Shown here: one piece after another, positions 12,282 through 21,128 of the stretch | How the letters are laid out: each line of letters begins with the position of its first letter | Numbering within the stretch: position 1 is the stretch's first letter | NCBI GenBank assembly: GCA_021229015.1 | Contig: CM037777.1 | Coordinates: 60,040,642-60,104,641, forward strand | DNA from: Solen grandis | Lineage: Eukaryota > Mollusca > Bivalvia > Adapedonta > Solenidae | Length of the DNA: 64,000 nt | Direction: 5' to 3' | Notes under the pieces: model-generated | Seen by the model: only the letters and a program-made list of their open reading frames with translations | What the model was told of the DNA's origin: nothing | Database searches by the model: none | Position numbers and translations under genes: made by a program

Positions 12282-13581
12282 ATGAACACAACGCCGCTTC
12301 TAATTGCTCTTTTCTTTGGTGAGTAGGATATTATTTATTTACGCTGAAATTTGATTGTTTTGTGCTCTTTGATTTTTTTTTATACAAAAGTTTACTCTGA
12401 ATGACAAGGGGTTATTGGCATTCAATCCTCAATTGGAAAAATACTATAATAAAAGTTGACATTATTTTTGCAATCAATCTGGATACTTTATCAACATATA
12501 AAAAAGAAGGAACAGTATCGTAAAAAGTCGCCCGACGTTGATACCAAAGTATAGCCAAGTAAAATCCAGCTGTCTCGAGCTGGAATCGAACTTGGGACCT
12601 TTGGAATCGGACGCTCCACTACGTCGTCACAAAAGCTATATAAATGGCAAGGAAGAATAAGTGCTATGTTATATCTCTTCCACAAAAAGAACGACTACTG
12701 TAAATTATAATGCGGCGTAATAGAACAAGCAAATTTAAATTTCGTCTAACTCTCTTGTAAATGATTGCATATAGATTTTTTTAATTATACATAAACAGAT
12801 GTATGTTTGAGAAGATTAGTGCAAATTAAATACTGTTCCATAATGGTCTTTGACATAATTATTCATTTTTAAAGGGTGGCGGTGGCCCAGAACTGTACTA
12901 CCAATGAAGACTGTCACGTGGGTGACGCCCATTGCCCCAACCACGGGGAACACTGGGTCTGTTTGAATGATGGCAGCTGTGACTGTATCCATGGTCATAG
13001 TAAGTTCATGTAATAACAATGTACGAGGCATTATACCTTACACTCTGTCATTGAAGAATTCTGATTGTTATCATGGACTAAGTAAGTTTTGAAATAAATA
13101 CCATAATGAACTTTGTAAATATGCCAACGAAAAGTACAAAAGTACATCAAATAATATGCTACAGCCTTGCATACTTATGTAAGATGATAAAGCCATGAGA
13201 AAAAAGTTAAATCTCACTCTTGATGCTTTATTCAAAGACATTTTACCTAACTGAGGTCCGCAACTCTGATATAGGTAGAGAACAATTCAAGAGAAACTCT
13301 GACTTCTTAAGTTACGTGTACGATCATGTAACCGCAAGATGTCGTTAGATATATGCAATTGCTCATATCAATTATAAATATACTTAGTTTTCTATTCAAG
13401 TGTTATCAACGTTCTAGTTTGTCCTGACCATCATCTGTCTTATCTTCCAGGTCGTCGACTGACGGCGTGCTCAGTTGATTCGGATTGTGACGGATTCACG
13501 TGCACGTATCATAACCAAGTGCCATACTGTTTTTATGGCCATCCAGTCGGTCACCCCGTGTGCACGTGCAAGTCGCAGTAG
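12282..13581 (+). CDS. Cvsi-type serine protease inhibitor, copy 1
   Basis: A three-exon gene for a small secreted inhibitor of the oyster Cvsi-1/Cvsi-2 type (MEROPS I84 as I recall); oyster members block subtilisin-like proteases. Exon 1 (12282-12318) starts ATG-AAC-ACA and encodes a hydrophobic leader. Exon 2 (12875-12999) gives a signal-peptide end VAVAQ and six cysteines including NCTTNEDCHVGDAHC. Exon 3 (13451-13581) gives six more, ending VCTCKSQ and TAG. The 12 cysteines in two sets of six are the family signature. Oddity: the strong exon 1 donor (G|GTGAGT at 12319) joined to the exon 2 acceptor (12873-12874) shifts the frame by one base. A weaker donor four bases on (GA|GTAGG) restores it by adding one residue. 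So the gene is functional by that donor, recently damaged, or its exon 1 serves another copy. Confidence 0.75.
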
Positions 13582-13698
13582 AGAAAGAAAATGATATGTC
13601 GTATATAGAACTCATACACACACGCGCGCCATCCGATCCAATCGCGTGTGATTCATATCAATCATTCAGTGTGAAAACTTGTTTCTTAATTGATATAT

Positions 13699-13704
13699 AA
13701 TAAA
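13699..13704 (+). terminator. polyadenylation signal of Cvsi copy 1
   Basis: AATAAA lies 118 bases after the stop codon and is followed by TTTAAAC and a T-rich stretch. Confidence 0.65.
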
Positions 13705-14117
13705 GTTTAAACTTTTTTTAAGCTAACAAATGTTCTTTTGTTTTTTGATTACACATCCATTTTACAGACACTCCGTGACCATTCTACTAGAAAGAACTGT
13801 TATCTGGTTTACCAATTGTGGTATTTCTTTGATTCGAGAATAGAACGCGGTATAATTTAAAGTCTTCCTCAGGAAAAGCACGGCATGAGTTTGTCAGAAA
13901 CTTGAGACTGACATATCAAATGAGAAGTATCTTAATTTTTGAGAAAGACTACTTTTGGCAAGTTTTGACTTTGACTTCAAGCTGCCCCCTTCCCCATTGC
14001 ACGTGTTTTTTATTAGGTAATGTTTAAAAATATTTTGTTTCTTTGCTTAGTGGGTTTACTGTCCCACTGTCCCACCGACAATACTTCAGTCATTTTGAAG
14101 ACTATTTGAGACAGATT

Positions 14118-14510
14118 TAGTAATGCTATACTGCAGTATAACACCGTGTACATATGGCATAATACTACAGCAATCACATCCTGTCAACGAGCCAACCAGT
14201 CCTGTAACTATCCTGTATATAGTTGGGAGCTACCAGTACTATCCTTAACGACCTAATGGACGGTTCAGCAATTTGTATGAAACTCCTTCCCTATTGATAT
14301 TTTGACAGTTACTATTCATACTATTCAAGTGCTCAAAAACAGTATCACAAACAAAAATACATACTCTTTTGAGTAAAGTAGGCCAACCGTTCACTATGTG
14401 ATTCACACTTACACTGGTTGGATAAGTCGGTTAATGTAAACATACTTGATTGACAGTTTAGGAACCGTCCATTGGTATGTCGCGGTCGGGGATTGAAGTC
14501 ACGACCCCCG
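14118..14510 (+). repeat. SINE-like repeat R1 split by an insertion
   Basis: The 5' part (14118-14254) contains GGCATAATACTACAGC, CGAGCCAACCAGTCC and CCTTAACGACCT. The 3' part resumes at 14474 with GGTATGTCGCGGTCGGGGAT. In the uninterrupted copy at 9985-10165 the words ACGACTTTGGTATG are adjacent, so the 219 bp between them here are a later insertion. Confidence 0.7.
14255..14473. mobile_element. 219-bp MITE nested in R1
   Basis: It is bounded by perfect 12-bp inverted repeats, AATGGACGGTTC on the left and GAACCGTCCATT on the right. It interrupts the R1 repeat exactly at these ends. There is no coding capacity and no clear target-site duplication, so the superfamily is undetermined. Confidence 0.75.
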
Positions 14511-15825
14511 TTGAACCTTTTGTATCAGTTTGGAAGATCACTTTCTCGTAATGAAAGATATTACATTTTACGTAATTCTAAAGATTTTGAGGATGAATTT
14601 CCTTTCGATGTTATTTGTTATGTTTCTGAAGATTTTCGAAAAATAAAGTTTCTCAAATTGGATTGTTTTGACTAACTTATGAAATCTCAATAAATATCAA
14701 GATTGAATATTATGCGTAAATATATATACTTTACACCCAATTGTCACCAAACCCTAATAATTTTAATGTTAATACTTAAAACGTAGACTCCAAGTTATGA
14801 TTTTCATATTACGTATACATTTATCATGTTTATGAAATTCTGACTTTGTCTGACTTGAACATATTTTTCACTAATTCACCCTACACCTGACATCATATCA
14901 TATACAGTAACTATTTTAATGTCACAATGTCATCATTTAGTAAAACTATTCAGTTTTGTCTCTGTGTTTGCGTCATTGCGGTGTAAAATGTTTAGGGGGG
15001 TGGGTTCCCACAGCTAAATATAGAAAGGAACCAAAAGTCGAAGCAGCCATGAAGTATTCAGGGAACTTGAACGTTGGTGTTCATACAATGAACATCTTGT
15101 ATATTGTTTATATGTCCATGCAGATACGATGGAGTGAGCATACCTTACGGTGGTTCCAAATAACATCGAGTAGATGTTGAACGGTTACTCATCTCTAAAA
15201 GAGAGAGTGTGTTTGTGTGTGTGTGTGAGAGAGAGAGGAATACGTCATGTTAAACGAAAAACGTTACATACATTTTTTAAGATATAAAGAAAATCAAGTA
15301 TTATTATCAAACTTAGGATATATCTAACAAGCACATGTTTGTATTTGCTTGATACATCCGAAGTTTGAAACACGCAATTATTGTTAATAACGGGCCTACT
15401 GCTATCTGCTGTTGACAGTAGATATAGTTCAACGTCAAGAATTCTTGAGGTCAGTTTGTTTAAATTAATAAAAGAAAAACAGATAATTCAGTACTTAATA
15501 TAGTGATTAAAGTTATATTTCTTAAAGTTTGCCCGACATTATCGTCTAATAAAATGCTAGTTTGAAAAAAAGTATTGCATAAAATGATCCTTGCGGTCTA
15601 GATATGGAGAAAATATGAGTGTGTATGCTGTCTACATGATCTAAAGACTTGATGGGCGGAGCTTGCTGCGGCGGAAGATGATAATTTAATGTTTTGCAAG
15701 TAGCCTTATAAAATGTACCCAATGTTTTTGAATCTGAGCCATCACGCGCACTGTCAATCAAACGGGAATTGGTTCCATAACACGAGGTCAAAAACAAAGC
15801 TGTAAGACGTACGTGATAAACTGTA
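14511..15825. other. gene-free stretch
   Basis: No exon or RNA gene seen. It includes a short (GT)n/(GA)n tract at about 15209-15237. Confidence 0.4.
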
Positions 15826-15826
15826 A

Positions 15827-15930
15827 ATACGATATCGTTTATATTTTAATTTTATTGATTTATCGCAGCGCTACGCCTTGGGTCGCTTGCGATAAATTCC
15901 ATAAAATTTAAGATTTAAACGATAAATAAA
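15827..15930. repeat. short inverted repeat
   Basis: ATCGTTTATATTTTAATTTT ... TTTATCGCA is matched in reverse by TGCGATAAATT ... AAACGATAAAT. The arms are about 40 bp around a loop of about 20 bp. It may be a small MITE or a structured intergenic hairpin. Confidence 0.5.
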
Positions 15931-16002
15931 ACATGTCATCTTCGCCATGTACGTGAATATTTCGTAGAGGAGGTTGAAGGACCGCATGTTTTTAAGTATT
16001 TC

Positions 16003-16170
16003 AGCTGTGAAAGTCATTAAATGAATGGATCTGAAGAATCATGTCTGAACATGTACTCTAATTTCATGGGAACCCTGCTGTGAAAGTTATTCACTTTTCC
16101 CGAACACCGGATCTTCGGTATGACCATGAAGTGGTATCCAGCTGTGAAAGTCATTAAATGCATGGCCTTT
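16003..16170. repeat. short direct repeats next to the virus-like element
   Basis: AGCTGTGAAAGTCATTAAAT occurs near 16005 and again near 16140, with a diverged third copy near 16078. They lie just outside the left inverted repeat at 16204. Confidence 0.5.
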
Positions 16171-16203
16171 TATCTGCTCTAATATTTAGTCATTTGAGTA
16201 TAG

Positions 16204-16301
16204 GAATTTTATTATTTTGATTTTAGAAATCAGTTTATTGATATGGTTTTAGTGCGAATTAAGTCTAAACACATGATTGATGCGATATTGATCATTTATC
16301 G
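16204..16301 (+). repeat. left terminal inverted repeat
   Basis: 98 bp, matched in reverse complement by 19670-19767 with few mismatches, including the shared words TTAGTGCGAATTAAGTCTAA and ACACATGATTGAT. The match is strongest over the outer 80 bp and weaker over the inner 18. Confidence 0.85.
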
Positions 16302-16504
16302 ATTGTTGTTTAAATTCAAAAATCATTATTTTCCCTTTTTTCCAGTAACATTTAGTGATTTGAGCATACAAATAGTAAGTAGCTTAAAAGATCTGTTGAT
16401 TTTCAATCGAATTATTGTCAATTATCGATTTCATTGATTTACCTTCTTTTTTTTAAAGAGTTGGTTGTTTTGAGGATCCTGTTGTCAAAGAAAACAAACA
16501 AATT

Positions 16505-16742
16505 TTAATCTGTTACTCATTTTATTTTGCAATACAATTCGCTTTAATATTCACACATTCATTTTCCCTTCTACAATTATACAAATTTTTTATCTGTTAC
16601 TTATTTATTTTTGCAATACAATTCGCTTTAATATGCACACATTTTCCGTTCTACAATTATACAAATTTAAATCTGTTACTCATTTTATTTTGCAATACAA
16701 TTCGTTTTATAATGCACACATTTTCTGCTCTACAATTATATT
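16505..16742. repeat. ~82-bp tandem repeat, three copies
   Basis: Each unit contains ATCTGTTACT, TTTGCAATACAATTCG and CTACAATTATA. The array starts right after the left terminal region and ends next to the stop codon of the minus-strand gene at 16745, so it is the 3' flank of the element's gene block. Confidence 0.85.
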
Positions 16743-16744
16743 GC

Positions 16745-17059
16745 CTAAGTCTCAAACATAGAGGTTGAATTGGCCGGAATTCCTGGTGGTCGAAATCTTT
16801 TGTTTGATTTTTCAGGGGGACTCATATTCTGACGTTTCATGGAAGTAGACTTTCTTTCCCTTGGTGGAGAGTCTTGTCTCTTGAGTTCTGACTTGGCCAT
16901 TTCTACCGCTTGTGACACAGGGGTAACATATTGAATGGTCGGTTCTTTAGACGTGCCACCAGTCTGTATTTTTCCTACAACGTAGTGTCCTTTATGATTG
17001 GGACGTAGTTTTCCCTCGGCCATGAGGCGAAAATGTTGTGACCATCTGTCTATGTTCAT
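16745..17059 (-). CDS. intact basic protein of the virus-like element
   Basis: A 104-residue open frame starting MNIDRWSQHFRLMAEGKLRP. The first ~35 residues look folded. The rest is rich in lysine, arginine, proline and serine (PPRERKS, SMKRQNMSPPEKSNKRFRPP) and probably disordered and nucleic-acid binding. It is the last gene of the minus-strand block, 44 bp after the preceding pseudogene. I recognise no family. By position and charge it could be a core or minor virion protein, but that is inference. It is the only undamaged open frame in the element. Confidence that it was coding is fair; the function is unknown. Confidence 0.5.
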   Translation of the reverse strand: MNIDRWSQHFRLMAEGKLRPNHKGHYVVGKIQTGGTSKEPTIQYVTPVSQAVEMAKSELKRQDSPPRERKSTSMKRQNMSPPEKSNKRFRPPGIPANSTSMFET

Positions 17060-17103
17060 TATTAGTTTTTATTTATGTCTATTAGTCTTCTCCCCTTATA
17101 AAC

Positions 17104-17693
17104 TTATTCATCATCATCATCATCATCACTAGATTCTGAATCTATCTCTCCGTGACCAATGACCTCATCGAACCAATGATTGTACTTTTTCAATACTCCT
17201 TTAATCACTTTCTTTTTATTGTCTGAATCCAAAATTTCTCGAAGAATTTTTTGATGAACGATGCTTCCTTCTAGTTGAGCCGCTGTTCTAAAAAAAACTG
17301 TATACATTCGCATGAATTCTTTTTATCGTCTTCAAAGTCAAACTCGTAGGCTTTTGAATGGGCTTTCTGCTCTGAGTTTCCTTCATTTCTATATTCGTAG
17401 TATTTTTCATCCTAAATTGTTTCCGTTTTCTCACCAGCTTTTTTGGCTAAGGATTCGAAATATTCATTTATGTCTTCAATGTAGTCTTGTTCGTCCATAA
17501 AACTTTCATTATAAGAACCACCATCGCAGGTGATCCAATTTCGACGGCCTACTTTACTCGATGGCTCATCTTCATTAAGTTCAGCTTTTCTTTTCAACAC
17601 CGCTGGACACCATGTTCTGACATGTTTTTGTAAGTTACTAATGTCCGAAAACATAGAACCGCAGTCGTCGCAAGAAATCATGATATTGTGCAA
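17104..17693 (-). pseudogene. zinc-finger protein of the virus-like element, broken
   Basis: The frame opens at ATG 17693, overlapping the end of the ATPase gene by 16 bases, a virus-like gene arrangement. The N-terminus has a classical C2H2 finger (CDDCGSMF, then H and C residues near HVRTWC), followed by an acidic linker. An in-frame TAG ends the first part at 17412, but the same frame stays open beyond it. A run of eight T on the plus strand near 17292 marks a frameshift into the last part, which ends in an acidic tail (SESSDDDDDDE). The protein would be about 195 residues if whole. The role is unknown; a virus-encoded DNA-binding or regulatory protein is plausible. Confidence 0.6.
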
Positions 17694-18616
17694 AGTCTCG
17701 ACTGGAACAGCATCCTCTGTATATCGTTTGGTGGTTCCATTCTACAATCTGTTTCTCTTATAAATTCCACCACATTTGTGCGCATGCGAGGTGAAGCCGG
17801 TGTAAGTGGCTTTAAATCTACGAGTAAATAGCCATAGGGAAGACTAACAGCCTTTTCAAAAGGTCTTAACAGTTCTTGGGGGTTACTGGGGTACATTTGT
17901 CGGGCAAGGGTCATAACCTGTTGTCTGTCTACAGGGTTGTTAAATAATACCAGATAATGGCAATTTCGTCTCTGGGTAGGATCTTTGCTGAAATACAGGT
18001 TTTGGTTGAGAGCGATGACAGACAGATTTCGATGGTGGCTACCTTTCGTGAATAAATCGGTCACTTGTTGGTCTTTCATCGCTTCCGTAGCCATGTCGTC
18101 TAATATGATCACACTTCTGACTCTAGGGTCCAAAACTCATCTTTTTCCAGATTGAAAGGTACTCCTTTTTTTGAATTCTACTTCCGGGAAAAGATTTCTT
18201 TGTATTTCTTCATATAACGGTTGCCATCTCTTGTATAACCAGATAATACGTTGTGGTGCGGGACGAAGTTTTTCATAAACCCCCTGTAGTAGCTGTTATA
18301 CGAAGTAAGGTTTACCGCAAGAGGTCGGTTCGCTGACCATACACGTAAAGGGGTGTTGAAAAACAAATTCCTGTCCATTAGTTAATGTTGAAGGAGATAT
18401 TTCCCTAACTTTCTTTTGTGTCTGTACTCCCTGAAATATCGAATCTTCTCCTTGAGGAGGAGAAAGAGGATGAACTCCTCCTTCTTCAGGAGGAGGAGGA
18501 GTCAATTCCGGAGGAGGAGGCGTTTCATTGACTGTCTTTCCATTTCAATGTTTAAATGCACAATGTCTAAACATATTGTTCCTTCTTGTGAATACTTGTT
18601 CACACTCTAAACACAT
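17678..18616 (-). pseudogene. A32/FtsK-type packaging ATPase, broken
   Basis: Viral A32-like ATPases pump DNA into capsids. Here the N-terminal part (ATG at 18616) encodes a C2H2-like finger (CLECEQVF ... H ... H), then after an in-frame TGA a proline- and glutamate-rich spacer. Next comes the P-loop region (HPFTCMV then PTSCGK), with a stop at 18296. The middle part (IIWLYKRWQ) is in a second frame. The C-terminal part (from 18133) holds the Walker B strand VIILDDM and the motifs GSHHRNLSV, LNQNL and NNPVDRQQ. At least two frame changes and two stops break it. The Walker A loop is also abnormal: the first glycine is replaced by glutamate and the threonine after lysine by proline. The gene is clearly dead. 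Family confidence is good from the combination of motifs. Confidence 0.75.
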
Positions 18617-18949
18617 TATAGAAACATGTTTTATGAACTGAAAAAGGGGGCACCTCCCCTTATTAGTTTTGAGACTTTGATCCTGCTTGTTCTTATATTA
18701 ATCAGTGTTCACATATCTCTAGATCCGGCTTTAAAAATCCCCCGTCGTAGTTCGTGAAATTGTCCATCTTATAGGTGAATCGACTAGCAAAACGAACATT
18801 GATTATAACATCTTATTCTACATTTTGTACAAATTCCATATTTTCAAGTCATGCTGAATCTCCACATTGTTAAATTTCACATGTTGTTAGTCTGAGTGTC
18901 AAAACTTGTATGACTGACACGATTTTCGTATGTTTTTTATACCCTCGTA

Positions 18950-19665
18950 GTTCAAACTAATGAAGAAAGGGTCAATTTCACATAGAATGTCGTCATTTCC
19001 GGTTTTTAAAGGATCATGGACTTCCGGTAAAGCGAATTCATTGTATAGATTTCACTTAAGGCTTTTCATAGCTATAAAACATATTTAAATCAATGAAAAA
19101 AGGGGAAATAGGGTCGATTTTTACATTTGATGACGTCATTTCCGGTTTTAGATGTTCATGGACTTCTGGTTGAGAGAGTTCAAAGTATACATCTCACTTA
19201 AGAGTTTACCAAAGTAATAAAAAAAACAAATCGTTTAACAAGATAGGGAGATAGAATCATTTTTACAAAGACTGACGTCATTTCCGGTTTTTTATTATCA
19301 TGGACTTCCGGTTAAGAGAGTTCAAAGTAAAGATATTACTTTTCATAGCTATAAAAAATATTTAAATCGATGGAAAACTAAGGGATATAAGGTCGATTTT
19401 AACATTTGATGACGTCATTTCCGGTTTTAAAGGCTCATGGACTTCCGGTTGAGAGAGTTCAAAGTAAATATTTCAGAGCTTTTCATAGCTATAAAAATAT
19501 TCAAATCGGATAACAACTTAGGGAGATAGAGTCATTTTTACATTTGGTGACGTCATTTCCGGTTTTTACTCATCATGGACTTCCGGATAAAAAAGTTCAA
19601 AGTAAAGATTACATTTTGAGCTTTCCATAGCTATGAAAATGATTCAAATCGGTTAACAACTAAGG
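18950..19665. promoter_or_regulatory. five ~140-bp repeats with CRE- and ETS-like sites
   Basis: The word CGTCATTTCCGG recurs at 18991, 19134, 19276, 19413 and 19551, each followed about 20 bases later by CATGGACTTCCGG or a close variant. TGACGTCA is the CREB/ATF consensus, and TTCCGG/ACTTCCGG is the core of ETS sites on the other strand. Four of the five copies have the full TGACGTCA. The array sits upstream of the minus-strand virus genes, where a promoter or enhancer would be expected. Its regulatory role is an inference; the tandem structure is directly visible. Confidence 0.65.
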
Positions 19666-19669
19666 GAGA

Positions 19670-19767
19670 CGATAATTAATCCATATCGGATCAATCATGT
19701 GTTTAGACTTAATTCGCACTAAAACAATATCAATAAATTGATTTCTGAAATCAAAATAATAAAATTC
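19670..19767 (-). repeat. right terminal inverted repeat
   Basis: The reverse-complement partner of 16204-16301; the outer end is AAAATTC at 19761-19767. It abuts the last unit of the 140-bp array. Confidence 0.85.
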
Positions 19768-20220
19768 GTTCAATGTTTTATACTTGTATACGAATGGTTT
19801 TCAATTTGGTAAACTGAAAGAGGTAATGTCTTTTTAATTAGTTCCCTGCTGACACGGTCCCACCTCTTTCACCCCGCTCTAGGATTATGTCGATTACACA
19901 CAAACATGTGTTTTAAGTTAAAATCGAGAAGCCCAAAGCATACATTTCGTTCACACACACATCATAAAACATAATCTTTTTCACGCGCAGAGTACACAGT
20001 TTTTTTCAATGAATGTTCTTAGAGTAATCAGTTGGAATCTTTTGTGCAGGAAAACTAATGGATATACATGTCATTAACTTTAAGGAAATTCTGTTGTGTG
20101 ATATAAAAAATGGATACCGAGGGAAAAAAGGTAGGTGATTTATATATTAAAAAGTTTACCTTACTCAGCATGTCCATTTCATTTCCAGAACCATGAACAC
20201 ATTCTATGATTTTGTTTGAA

Positions 20221-20262
<42 letters not shown>

Positions 20263-20849
20263 TCCAATGCGCCTCATAGGTTCATGGAGTAAAAATGATT
20301 ACTGGTTGTTGTGCAATGTCATGCCTATTCATGGAATGAAACATGTCATTGGTTGCGATTCTGCATTTCTTTTCTGATTAGTTGTTGATCTAAGTCATGG
20401 TTATTTTAAACAACATGTCTAGACATGTTTAATCGACATAAAATGAAGACATTGCATTGGTCGGTTCAAATTGTAAACCAGTTATCTCTGGTTTACTCTA
20501 GTTGTACACTGGAAATACATTTCCAAGAATAATTACCGGAAATACTATGACTTAAAAAGGTATATCACGTGTGATGTTTGTGTGTGTGTATGAGAGAGAG
20601 AGATAGAGGGAGAGACTTAAGTACGATCTCAGGCTCAAATGTGAGTATCATACTTAAACACCTTATGAAACTTATGGACAATGTTTGAGTATAAGTATGA
20701 AAATCATACTTAAGTACCATATTTATGTTCGAAAACACGGAGCCTGTTTTTTTTTCCGAGTGATTTTGTTATGTAAATCGATTATGACATAATGATAAAT
20801 TATACCTGTACTTTTCTTCAATTCGTTTTATCCACCTCTTGAACCCCAG
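19768..20849. other. gene-free stretch before Cvsi copy 2
   Basis: It contains a (GT)n tract (20223-20261) and a segment near 20610-20730 with repeated TCATACTTAA words that resembles sequence at 7650-7733. I looked here for a first exon (start, hydrophobic leader, phase 1 donor) for Cvsi copy 2 and did not find a convincing one. Confidence 0.4.
20223..20261. repeat. (GT)n microsatellite
   Basis: Perfect GT tract. Confidence 0.95.
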
Positions 20850-21097
20850 GGGTGGCGGCGGCCCAGAACTGCACCACCAACGAAGACTGTCACGTGGGTG
20901 ACGCCCATTGCCCCAATCATGAGGATCACAGGGTCTGTTTGGACGATGGCAACTGTATATGCGTTCATGATCACAGTAAGTACTCGTGTAAACAATACAT
21001 TAGTCAATATTCTCTTCATAGTAAGAGCATTTCTTAGAGTTAAATTCATCATTATGTTATCAAGCAAAAAATAATATATATATATATATATATATAA

Positions 21098-21128
<31 letters not shown>

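Larger units (their letters stand above)
16204..19767 (-). mobile_element. virus-derived element with TIRs (Polinton-like relic)
   Basis: It is bounded by inverted repeats at 16204-16301 and 19670-19767 that read GAATTTTATTATTTTGATTT from each end inward. Between them, on the minus strand, lie in order a packaging-ATPase pseudogene, a zinc-finger pseudogene and an intact basic protein. Tandem arrays lie at both sides (16505-16742 and 18950-19665). A32/FtsK-HerA packaging ATPases belong to Polinton/Maverick, adintovirus and related DNA viruses. No polymerase B, integrase, protease or capsid gene is seen; at 3.56 kb the element is far shorter than a complete Polinton. It is probably a deletion derivative or satellite-like relic. 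I found no matching target-site duplication. Confidence 0.7.

Noticed and set aside
18178..18378. Minus-strand open frame starting MDRNLFFNTP in the virus-like element
   Set aside because: It overlaps the ATPase middle segment, which in another frame of the same strand carries the recognisable IIWLYKRWQ motif; it is a shadow.
20188..20215. ATGAACACA near 20191 as first exon of Cvsi copy 2
   Set aside because: The first words match exon 1 of copy 1, but the frame hits TGA after eight codons, with no hydrophobic leader and no donor.
20828..21067. Minus-strand open frame over Cvsi exon 2
   Set aside because: It is antisense to the conserved cysteine-rich exon. Similar antisense frames appear over copies 1 and 3, caused by the codon pattern of the real exon.
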